6,347 nt of DNA from CAYLHB01 sp964383505 (GTDB lineage: Bacteria; Patescibacteriota; Minisyncoccia; Phycocordibacterales; UBA12088). Location of the stretch: the NCBI GenBank assembly GCA_964383505.1, contig CAYLHB010000027.1, positions 1 to 6,347 on the forward strand, in the 5' to 3' direction. Under the pieces are notes generated by a model, which had not been told where the DNA came from, did no database searches, and saw only the letters and a program-made list of their open reading frames with translations. The first letter of the stretch is position 1; each line of letters begins with the position of its first letter. Of this stretch, positions 1 through 6,026 are shown piece after piece. The translations under genes were made by a program, and so were the position numbers.

Positions 1-35
1 TCGGCGAGCTTTTTCATCAAAAAGTTTTTGATCAT
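1..35 (-). CDS. Possible start of a divergent gene (partial, runs off left edge)
   Basis: Reading the minus strand from the ATG at 35-33 gives MIKNFLMKKLA before the window ends. This lysine-rich, hydrophobic start looks like a genuine N-terminus and resembles, from memory, the start of small hypothetical proteins of Parcubacteria. A second in-frame ATG lies at 17-15. A possible extended -10 element (TGGTACACT) lies upstream at 71-63 on the same strand. No clear Shine-Dalgarno site precedes either ATG. Only 11 codons are visible, so neither function nor reality can be established. The other reading is that these bases are the AT-rich tail of an intergenic region. Confidence 0.35.
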   Translation of the reverse strand, partial: MIKNFLMKKLA

Positions 36-62
36 AGATACCCAAGTTATGACAATAGAGGG

Positions 63-71
63 AGTGTACCA
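63..71 (-). promoter_or_regulatory. Possible extended -10 promoter element for the divergent gene
   Basis: On the minus strand the bases read TGG-TACACT, an extended -10 (TGN plus a hexamer matching TATAAT at four of six positions). No convincing -35 lies 15-18 bases upstream, as is usual for extended -10 promoters. Predicted start near 56 would leave a leader of about 20 bases before the ATG at 35. This is a weak call from pattern alone. Confidence 0.25.
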
Positions 72-97
72 CAGAACTGCGGAGCAAATGCACGTTT

Positions 98-125
98 TTG
101 ACAAAATGACAAAAATGTGTAGAAT
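98..125 (+). promoter_or_regulatory. Sigma70-type promoter of the adaptor-RND operon
   Basis: A perfect -35 hexamer TTGACA (98-103) is followed by a 16-base spacer and a -10 hexamer TAGAAT (120-125, five of six consensus positions). It sits in an AT-rich gap directly upstream of the adaptor. The predicted transcription start is near 131-133, so the mRNA would begin only about 10 bases before the ATG at 143. The -35 overlaps the first copy of a tandem TGACAAAA repeat, which could be a control site. Confidence 0.6.
99..114 (+). repeat. Tandem 8-base direct repeat in the promoter
   Basis: TGACAAAA occurs twice head to tail at 99-106 and 107-114, covering most of the -35 element and the first half of the promoter spacer. 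A third, partial copy (TGACAA) is at 50-55. Tandem direct repeats in this position can be binding sites for a regulator, but simple AT-rich chance repetition is equally possible. Confidence 0.4.
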
Positions 126-142
126 TCAACAAGTACTTATAA

Positions 143-1786
143 ATGAAACGTATGTCGTCCATGTCACCAATCACCTACATAAGGAGGTACCCCCGCAGCG
201 CGCTCGCGTTTGGAGTGTTGCTTGCGCTTGCCGCAGGTGCCTACACGGCCTTGCTTTCAAAGGGCGATTCAACTACCGAGACCACACCACCCGACGAGCG
301 CACCGCACGTGTCGAGGTAGTGACGGTCGGTGAGCTCTCGGGAGAGCGCGGCCCCCTCGTGCTCCTCGGTGAGGTGCGCTCTTCCACTCAAGCGGAGCTT
401 CGTGCGCAAAAGTCGGGAGAGGTGACGGTAGTACGTGCAACGGCAGGCACATTTGTGGAGGCGGGAGCGGTGCTCGCGGAAATCGACCCGGCGAGCGAGC
501 GCGCGACACTCCTTCAGGCACAAGGAGCACTCCAGTCCGCCGAGGCCCAGCTCTCAAAGGTGCGTACAGGTGCGCGTGCGGAAGATCGAACATCGGCAAC
601 CGTCTCAAAGGAATCTGCGCAAACCGCCCTCACACAGGCCCGCACCAATGCGCGCACCGCACTCTCGAGTGCGTACAGTGCGTCGACAAACGCGGTACAG
701 GGCACAGCGGACCGGTTCTTCCAAAACCCTCAGACCGTAAATCCTACCTTCACCCCCTACTCCGCTACCTACGATGAACGCCAACCGATAGAGCGTGCAC
801 GCGTCGCACTCGGCTCACTCTTTTCAACATGGGAAAAGGAGCTTGACACACCTGTTTCTGACGAGGAGCTCGAGGAGAAACTCCGCACCACGGAAGAGAG
901 GCTCATTTCGGTGAAGTCCTTCCTCGGAGACGTGAGTTTCTACGTGAACAAGCGCGAACCGCGCGGAGACACCACGCGCGAGGTGCTCGCGGCGGAGAGT
1001 GCGAGCATCGAGGGTGCGCGCGCATCGGTCGAAGGCGCACTTGGTGCGGTCGTGTCCGCGCGCACTTCGATCGCATCCGCACAGAGCGCATTTACCTCCG
1101 CAGAGAGCGCGGTCGAAAAAATTGAAACCGGCGAGCGTACCGAAGATGTCGCCTCGGCGGAGGCGGCAGTGGTAAGCGCACGCGGAGCCCTCGCACAGGC
1201 GCAAGCCGGGCTTGAGCGGGCGCTCGTACGCACACCCATACGTGGGACGCTCACGAGCTGGAGCCTCTCACGCGGAGATTTTGTCCAACAGAGCGAGGTG
1301 GTCGGCATCGTGGCAAACCCGGGCGCACTTGAAATCGAGGCGTTTGTGAGCGGAACATCGCTCAACCGCGTGACGGTGGGTCAAACGGTGCGCATCGCAG
1401 ACCGCTACGACGGCACGGTGACCACGCGCGCACCGGGGCTCGACCCGGTCACGAAGAAAGCGCGCATCACAGTGAGCGTTCCAGCCGGGGCAACACTTGC
1501 AAACGGCGACTTCGTGGAGCTTGTACTCGCTCCGCTTGACGCCACCGCAGACACGCGTACCGCAGACGGGTTCCTCATCCCCATCACCGCAATCAAGGTC
1601 CTACCCCAAGGGCTCGTGGTGCTCTCGGTTGGCGAGAATGATACGCTCACCGCGCTCCCCATAGAAGAGGGCTCCATCATTGGCGACGCGATGCTCGTCC
1701 TTGAAGGCCTTAGTGCAGATACGTCAATCGTACGCGACGCGCGTGGCCATGCGCCCGGTGATGTGGTCGACGTGGTGCGCGAATAA
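143..1786 (+). CDS. RND efflux periplasmic adaptor (HlyD/membrane-fusion family)
   Basis: This 547-residue protein is the adaptor of the RND pump encoded 4 bases downstream. It should sit on the outer face of the cytoplasmic membrane and couple the pump to the envelope. Residues 1-17 are basic, then about 18-38 form one membrane anchor; there is no lipobox cysteine. The first lipoyl half-motif spans about 76-116 (GEVRSSTQAELRAQKSGEV onward) and the second about 361-392 (VRTPIRGTLTSWSLSRGDF onward). Between them lies a very long alanine/serine/glutamate-rich helical region, about 119-360. Then come a beta-barrel domain (about 395-435) and a membrane-proximal domain (about 436-545). Adaptors of this family are commonly about 350-420 residues, so the helical part is enlarged. 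Within it, residues 190-275 (FFQNPQTVNP onward) look like a separate inserted helical segment. The ATG at 143 is the first after the promoter; ATGs at 152 and 161 are in frame and cannot be excluded. None has a Shine-Dalgarno site. Family assignment is firm; substrate is unknown. Confidence 0.93.
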   Translation: MKRMSSMSPITYIRRYPRSALAFGVLLALAAGAYTALLSKGDSTTETTPPDERTARVEVVTVGELSGERGPLVLLGEVRSSTQAELRAQKSGEVTVVRATAGTFVEAGAVLAEIDPASERATLLQAQGALQSAEAQLSKVRTGARAEDRTSATVSKESAQTALTQARTNARTALSSAYSASTNAVQGTADRFFQNPQTVNPTFTPYSATYDERQPIERARVALGSLFSTWEKELDTPVSDEELEEKLRTTEERLISVKSFLGDVSFYVNKREPRGDTTREVLAAESASIEGARASVEGALGAVVSARTSIASAQSAFTSAESAVEKIETGERTEDVASAEAAVVSARGALAQAQAGLERALVRTPIRGTLTSWSLSRGDFVQQSEVVGIVANPGALEIEAFVSGTSLNRVTVGQTVRIADRYDGTVTTRAPGLDPVTKKARITVSVPAGATLANGDFVELVLAPLDATADTRTADGFLIPITAIKVLPQGLVVLSVGENDTLTALPIEEGSIIGDAMLVLEGLSADTSIVRDARGHAPGDVVDVVRE

Positions 1787-1790
1787 CACC

Positions 1791-4700
1791 ATGCTTGCTA
1801 TCTGGACATTTTTTACTGAAAAGCCCGCGCTCACCTACCTCGTGACACTCTCCCTCGTGCTCTTCGGCGTGGGCTCGGCACTCACCATACAGCGCGAGAG
1901 TGCGCCGGAGGTGCAGGTGCCGGTCGCGATTGTGACAAGCACGCTCTCGGGTGCCTCTCCCGAAGATGTCGAGTCGCTCCTTGTGGAGGAGCTTGAGAGC
2001 GCGGTTGCCAACATTGACGGCATCAAAAAACTCACGTCGACTGCGCGCGAGGGTGTAGGAACGGTCGTGGTCGAGTTTGATGCGTCCGCAGACATACAAG
2101 AGTCAATCGACAAGGTCAAAGACGAGGTGGACAAGGTGCGGGGCGATCTCCCCGAGGACGCGACAGAGCCCGTGGTTTCCGAGGTAAACTTCGCCGACCA
2201 GCCCGTAGTGATCGCCGCGCTCACGAGCGACCTCCCTGTGACCGAGTTTCGCAAAGAGGCGGAGCTCCTCAAAGAGCGCATTGAGGGGGTGCGCGGGGTC
2301 TCCCGCGCGGAGGTTTCCGGCGTGCGCGAGCCGGAGGTACGCGTCGTGGTGCGAAAAGAGGCGCTCACACTCCACGGGCTCACGCTCGAAGCAGTGGTAA
2401 ACGCCCTACGGGCAAACAATGTCACCTTCCCGGTTGGCTCCATAGAAATGGGTGGCGTCGAGTACGCGGTTGAGTTCAAGGGAAAGCTCACCGACCCGAG
2501 CGAAGTGGCGGACGTACCTATTGTTACCCCCAATGGCACCGTGCTCACACTCGCTGATATCGCTACAGTTGCTCCCGGCGTCGAAGACTACTCCACCATC
2601 GCGCGCGTCTCTCAAAATGGCTCACCCGCGACGCAAGCTGCAACGCTCACGGTCTACAAACAGCGAGGGAGTGACATCACCGCGCTCTCACGCGACGTGA
2701 CTGCGCTTTTAAAACGTGAGAACGGAAACGGGACTACGCTCACAACCGCAATCACCTTTGATGCGGGCGACCAGATACTCCGCGACCTTCGCCAGCTCTC
2801 CGGCACGGGCCTACAGACGGTCGGTCTCGTGCTCCTCGTACTCCTCGTTGCGCTCGGGTGGCGCGAAGCACTCATCGCATCGCTCTCCATACCGCTCTCG
2901 TTTTTAACCGCACTCATGGTGATGAATGCGACCAGCAACACCATAAACTTCATTTCACTCTTCTCGCTCATTCTCTCGGTGGGACTCCTCGTCGATACCG
3001 CTATCGTCGTGGTGGAGGCGATACACACCAACCTTAAGAAAGATGGTGATAAGCACGCCGCGGTCATACAGGCTCTTGCCGAGTACCACTACCCGCTCAC
3101 GAGTGGCAACCTCACCACAATTGCAGTCTTTGCTCCGCTCTTCACGATAAGCGGGGTGACGGGCGAGTTCATCGACTCGATTCCGTTTACCGTGATTGCG
3201 GTATTGGTGAGCTCGCTTGCCGTATCGCTCGGTATTATTCCGCTCATCGCAACGTCGCTCCTGCGCCGTCGTTCGGTAAGCACGCTCGAACAGAGGCAGG
3301 AGGCGTACGCGGAGAAAGTCCGCGCGTGGTACCGCCGTACCATTCCCCTCCTCCTCGATTATCGCGGGAGGAAGCGAGCCTTGCTCAGCGGGCTCACCGT
3401 GCTCCTCATCGCACTCATGAGCGCACCTGCCGTGGGCCTCATCAAAGTATCCTTCTTCCCCCAGGGCAATGTCGACTTCCTCTACATTTCCATCGAGGAG
3501 CCGCAGGGCACCCCGCTTGCGCGCACCGACTTGAGCGCACGCGCGGTTGAGGAGGTGCTCCTCACGATTCCGGAAATCGAATCGTTCACCACGACCGTGG
3601 GTGCCGGCTCCGTCTTTGATGAGTCACCGGAGAGCGGCCCTCGCTACGCGTCGGTGAGCGTCAATCTCGATAAAGACCGTGAGCGCACCTCCTCGCTCAT
3701 CCTTACAGACATCGAGCAAGCACTCGCAGGGCTCCCGGGAATTGATGCGCGCGTCCAACAGCCAAACGAAGGCCCACCAACGGGCGCGCCGGTACTCATT
3801 ACTTTTTTCGGCGACGACATGGTGGAGTTGAAGGGGCTCGCCGCGCGGGCGGCAGACACCCTCCGAGAAATCGAGGGCACACGCACCGTGGAGGCGAGCG
3901 GCCAGGATGACGCGACGGAGTTTGCGCTCCGCGTTGACCGAAGGAGGGCCGCCGAGCTCGGGCTCTCCCCCGCACAGCTCGCGGGCACTCTTCGCACCGC
4001 GATCTTCGGAACGGATGCAACCACCATCAAGCGTGGGGGTGATGAGATTGACGTGGTCGTTACCCTCAACCTCAACAGTGCGTGGAGAACCGTCTACGAC
4101 ACCAACCGTGTGAGCCTTGAAGCGCTCCGCGACCTCCCCGTGCAAACACCGCAAGGCACGGTGCTCCTTGGGAGCGTGCTCTCCGAGTCACTTGAGGCGT
4201 CGAGCGACACCATACGACGCGAGGACGAGGAGCGTATCGCCACGGTCACGGCCAATGTGCGCGAGGGCGCGAATGCACGTGACGTGTCAGCAGAGTTTGA
4301 ACACCGGTTCCTTGAGGAGGGACCCTTGCCCGACGGGGTACGTATGAAGGTGGGGGGTGAGACCGAAGACGTGGACCAGTCGTTCCGCGATACATTCCGA
4401 GCGCTTGGTATAGGTATCGTGCTTATTCTCGCGGTCCTCGTCGTACAGTTCAACTCCTACCGGCAGGCGCTCATCGTGCTCTCGACGGTGCCCCTTTCCC
4501 TCATCGGCGTCCTCTTGGGGCTCCTCCTCACGCGCGAGTACCTGTCATTCCCCTCCATGCTCGGCTTCATAGCGCTTGCGGGCGTGGTGGTCAACAACGC
4601 CATCATTCTTGTGGACGTGTGGAACCGCATGCGAGTCGACCACCCGGAGCTTCCGCTTAGAACGGTGGTCATCGAGGGAGCTGCGCTTCGTTTGCGCCCC

Positions 4701-4865
4701 ATTTTCCTCACGACTCTCACCACGATAGTCGGTATCGCTCCCCTTGCGTTCGCCTCCGACCTCTGGCGACCGATTGCGATTGCCATCATATTCGGCCTCT
4801 CGTTTGCGGTTGTGCTCACGCTCGTACTCGTTCCCGCACTCTACCTCAAGTGGACGAAGCGATAG
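1791..4865 (+). CDS. RND-superfamily efflux pump, inner-membrane subunit (AcrB/HAE1-like)
   Basis: This 1024-residue protein is a complete RND pump, close to the usual 1030-1050. It has the standard duplicated layout: TM1 about 12-32, a large extracytoplasmic loop, TM2-6 starting near 340 (TM4 about 387-409), TM7 about 530-552, a second loop, and TM8-12 from about 872 to 1020. Family hallmarks are the PEVQVP segment after TM1, VNFADQP at 132-138, GPPTGAPV at 661-668, GLLVDTAIVVVE at 398-409, VNNAI at 934-938 and RLRP at 967-970. AcrB has Asp407-Asp408, Lys940, Arg971 and Thr978 in its proton relay. Here the aligned residues are Asp402-Thr403, Asn935, Arg967 and Thr974, so one Asp and the Lys are replaced. 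The ATG at 1791 is chosen because it follows the adaptor stop (TAA 1784-1786) by 4 bases and gives the normal RND N-terminus. Translation is probably coupled. Drug, metal or lipid substrate cannot be told; the relay is not CzcA-like enough to call a metal pump. Confidence 0.95.
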   Translation: MLAIWTFFTEKPALTYLVTLSLVLFGVGSALTIQRESAPEVQVPVAIVTSTLSGASPEDVESLLVEELESAVANIDGIKKLTSTAREGVGTVVVEFDASADIQESIDKVKDEVDKVRGDLPEDATEPVVSEVNFADQPVVIAALTSDLPVTEFRKEAELLKERIEGVRGVSRAEVSGVREPEVRVVVRKEALTLHGLTLEAVVNALRANNVTFPVGSIEMGGVEYAVEFKGKLTDPSEVADVPIVTPNGTVLTLADIATVAPGVEDYSTIARVSQNGSPATQAATLTVYKQRGSDITALSRDVTALLKRENGNGTTLTTAITFDAGDQILRDLRQLSGTGLQTVGLVLLVLLVALGWREALIASLSIPLSFLTALMVMNATSNTINFISLFSLILSVGLLVDTAIVVVEAIHTNLKKDGDKHAAVIQALAEYHYPLTSGNLTTIAVFAPLFTISGVTGEFIDSIPFTVIAVLVSSLAVSLGIIPLIATSLLRRRSVSTLEQRQEAYAEKVRAWYRRTIPLLLDYRGRKRALLSGLTVLLIALMSAPAVGLIKVSFFPQGNVDFLYISIEEPQGTPLARTDLSARAVEEVLLTIPEIESFTTTVGAGSVFDESPESGPRYASVSVNLDKDRERTSSLILTDIEQALAGLPGIDARVQQPNEGPPTGAPVLITFFGDDMVELKGLAARAADTLREIEGTRTVEASGQDDATEFALRVDRRRAAELGLSPAQLAGTLRTAIFGTDATTIKRGGDEIDVVVTLNLNSAWRTVYDTNRVSLEALRDLPVQTPQGTVLLGSVLSESLEASSDTIRREDEERIATVTANVREGANARDVSAEFEHRFLEEGPLPDGVRMKVGGETEDVDQSFRDTFRALGIGIVLILAVLVVQFNSYRQALIVLSTVPLSLIGVLLGLLLTREYLSFPSMLGFIALAGVVVNNAIILVDVWNRMRVDHPELPLRTVVIEGAALRLRPIFLTTLTTIVGIAPLAFASDLWRPIAIAIIFGLSFAVVLTLVLVPALYLKWTKR

Positions 4866-4874
4866 CCCGTAGAT

Positions 4875-4904
4875 AAAAGCGACCCCTCACGGTGTGCGGG
4901 GTCG
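4875..4904 (-). terminator. Intrinsic terminator of the acyltransferase gene, possibly bidirectional
   Basis: CGACCCC (4880-4886) pairs with GGGGTCG (4898-4904). Inside, after a T/C mismatch, a CAC/GTG stem closes a three-base loop. On the minus strand the hairpin is followed one base later by TTTT (4878-4875), and it begins 14 bases after the acyltransferase stop codon. For the plus-strand RND operon, which ends at 4865, the nearest T-run (4916-4919) is 11 bases past the stem, so termination that way would be weaker. It is the only hairpin in the 53-base convergent gap and may serve both sides. Confidence 0.6.
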
Positions 4905-4918
4905 AATGACGTGTATTT

Positions 4919-5935
4919 TCAAGCGCGCAGCTCATTGGCCACACGCTGGACATCATCTAATGTTTCAATCACAAGGACGTTGTCTTTGCCAAACGTGGGT
5001 TGGAGCAGGTTCACCACTGCCCCACCGCCTATCACCACTATCCGCGTGACGCCTTGAGCAACCAGGTAGTCCACACAGCTGGTAAACCTGACAGGGTGCC
5101 AGAGGTGTTCCCCAAGGTTAAAGGCAAGCCGCTCAATGTGATGCGGCTCACCGGTTACATTGGATAGAACAGGAAAAGACGAGGTAACGGGTCCTGACTC
5201 GTACACCGCCTCAAGGAATGGGTGTGCTGCAGCCTTCAAGCTTGGGTGATGGAATATCGCACCAAGTCTCAGATCTCGAACCGGTGTTATTCGTGTCCCT
5301 CCCGCCTTTATCTCTTCCACAAGCAACGAAAGTTCCTCTTCCTCACCTGCTACCAGCACAATCTCTGTTGCGTTGTCGTTAGTGAGCGCAAGCGTTGTCG
5401 CATGATCGTGGTGACGTGCACGGAGATTATGGATGTGCTGGACTGCCTTTTCCCAACCACATCGTATGAGTGCCCACGTACTCATACGCTCACCCTTTGG
5501 TTGATGCTCAAGTATGAGCACACCACGTCGGATACCGAGGTTGAGTGGGATTTCAACATTGTACCAAGTGCGCGCGGCAGCAAGCGCGGTAACCTCTCCA
5601 AGTGAGAGTCCCACACCATACTGGACCACGCTACTGATGAGGCCACCAAGCGCATGTTCGAGCGCACGCACCAATGCGAGGTCGAGGGCTATCTTCAGTG
5701 GTTGGTAGAGACGTGTGTCGGACACCCATCGCTGACTACGAAGCGCCTCATTCACTGTGAGACCATCGAAGTTTCTCCCGATGATATAGTCGGCGGTCGC
5801 AAATACCTCGTGTACACTGCGCGATGAAAGCGCGAGTCGGCGTAAATCAGGGAGCCGTGACTCGCCTTCATCCACTGTCTTCCCATAGGTCAGGAGATTA
5901 TTCCCATGGCCTCCAAACGCAATCGCAATAGTCAT
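4919..5935 (-). CDS. FabD-like acyltransferase (malonyl-CoA:ACP transacylase fold)
   Basis: This 338-residue protein matches the FabD/acyltransferase fold along its whole length; FabD enzymes are usually about 310. They move a malonyl group from CoA to the phosphopantetheine of an acyl-carrier protein. Landmarks are an N-terminal AFGGHGNN loop (6-13, FPGQGSQ in E. coli FabD), QPLKIALDLALVRAL (78-92), the nucleophile elbow GLSLGE with Ser111 (109-114), Arg137 in GIRRG, His229 in AIFHHPSLK (226-234), then SNVTGEP (258-264), HPVRFTSCVDYLVAQGV (280-296) and a GGG turn near 303-305. Ser111 and His229 supply the catalytic pair, and Arg137 matches the arginine that holds the malonyl carboxylate. Oddities: the elbow His before Ser is Leu110, the oxyanion-loop Gln is His10, and the Gln of E. 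coli QLYNP is His277. The start is supported by AAGGA (5947-5943) 7 bases before the ATG. Codon use is less CTC- and GC-rich than in the RND operon. No other fatty-acid or polyketide gene is adjacent, so the acyl group and carrier are unknown. Confidence 0.82.
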   Translation of the reverse strand: MTIAIAFGGHGNNLLTYGKTVDEGESRLPDLRRLALSSRSVHEVFATADYIIGRNFDGLTVNEALRSQRWVSDTRLYQPLKIALDLALVRALEHALGGLISSVVQYGVGLSLGEVTALAAARTWYNVEIPLNLGIRRGVLILEHQPKGERMSTWALIRCGWEKAVQHIHNLRARHHDHATTLALTNDNATEIVLVAGEEEELSLLVEEIKAGGTRITPVRDLRLGAIFHHPSLKAAAHPFLEAVYESGPVTSSFPVLSNVTGEPHHIERLAFNLGEHLWHPVRFTSCVDYLVAQGVTRIVVIGGGAVVNLLQPTFGKDNVLVIETLDDVQRVANELRA

Positions 5936-5942
5936 TGAATTT

Positions 5943-5947
5943 TCCTT
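5943..5947 (-). promoter_or_regulatory. Ribosome binding site of the acyltransferase
   Basis: The minus strand reads GGGAAGGAAAATTCA directly before the ATG at 5935. The AAGGA core is 7 bases from the start codon, a normal Shine-Dalgarno spacing. This is the only clear ribosome binding site in front of a gene in the window, and it fixes the start of the acyltransferase. Confidence 0.65.
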
Positions 5948-5966
5948 CCCGTTTCAACCTGTCTGT

Positions 5967-5993
5967 ATTGTACGTATGTACACAAAAAAGCAA
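5967..5993 (-). promoter_or_regulatory. Probable promoter of the acyltransferase gene
   Basis: On the minus strand a -10 hexamer TACAAT (5972-5967, five of six consensus) lies 15 bases after TTGCTT (5993-5988), a weak -35. The predicted start near 5960 gives a leader of about 25 bases containing the AAGGA site. The -35 shares bases with the T-run of the terminator just upstream. An inverted repeat, TGTAC-GTAT-GTACA (5969-5982), overlaps the -10 and could be a small operator. The evidence is pattern match plus correct placement. Confidence 0.45.
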
Positions 5994-6021
5994 GTCGCCT
6001 CCGGACGAGTGTCCGGAGGCG
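5984..6021 (-). terminator. Strong intrinsic terminator of the cysteine-rich gene
   Basis: An uninterrupted 11-bp GC-rich stem, CGCCTCCGGAC (5996-6006) with GTCCGGAGGCG (6011-6021), closes a four-base loop. On the minus strand it is followed after a 6-base spacer by six T residues (5989-5984). It begins 5 bases after the TGA of the minus-strand gene ending at 6027. No T-run follows on the plus strand, so it acts on minus-strand transcription only. The spacer before the T-run is somewhat long. Confidence 0.8.
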
Positions 6022-6026
6022 TGAAT

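Noticed and set aside
16..32. Perfect AT-rich palindrome ATCAAAAA-G-TTTTTGAT
   Set aside because: A one-base loop cannot form a normal hairpin and the stem is weak. It is better explained as coding sequence of the possible divergent gene (MIKNFL) or as AT-rich intergenic DNA.
181..188. Perfect Shine-Dalgarno-like AAGGAGGT inside the adaptor gene
   Set aside because: No start codon lies 4-12 bases downstream in any frame; the next in-frame GTG is at 215, too far away. The bases simply encode Ile-Arg-Arg-Tyr before the membrane anchor.
28..333. Plus-strand open frame across the intergenic region into the adaptor gene
   Set aside because: It crosses the promoter and then becomes an Arg/Cys-rich out-of-frame reading of the adaptor gene; there is no ribosome binding site.
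1680..1790. 37-residue N-terminal extension of the RND protein from an ATG at 1680
   Set aside because: It overlaps the adaptor gene by over 100 bases and is not RND-like. The ATG at 1791, 4 bases after the adaptor stop, gives the normal N-terminus just before TM1.
1835..2548. 237-residue minus-strand open frame within the RND gene
   Set aside because: It is a Ser/Thr/Arg-rich shadow caused by the GC-rich codon bias of the RND gene; no family features.
5222..5605. 127-residue plus-strand open frame antisense to the acyltransferase
   Set aside because: The composition is Cys/Ser-rich and not protein-like, and the opposite strand carries a recognisable enzyme with conserved motifs throughout.
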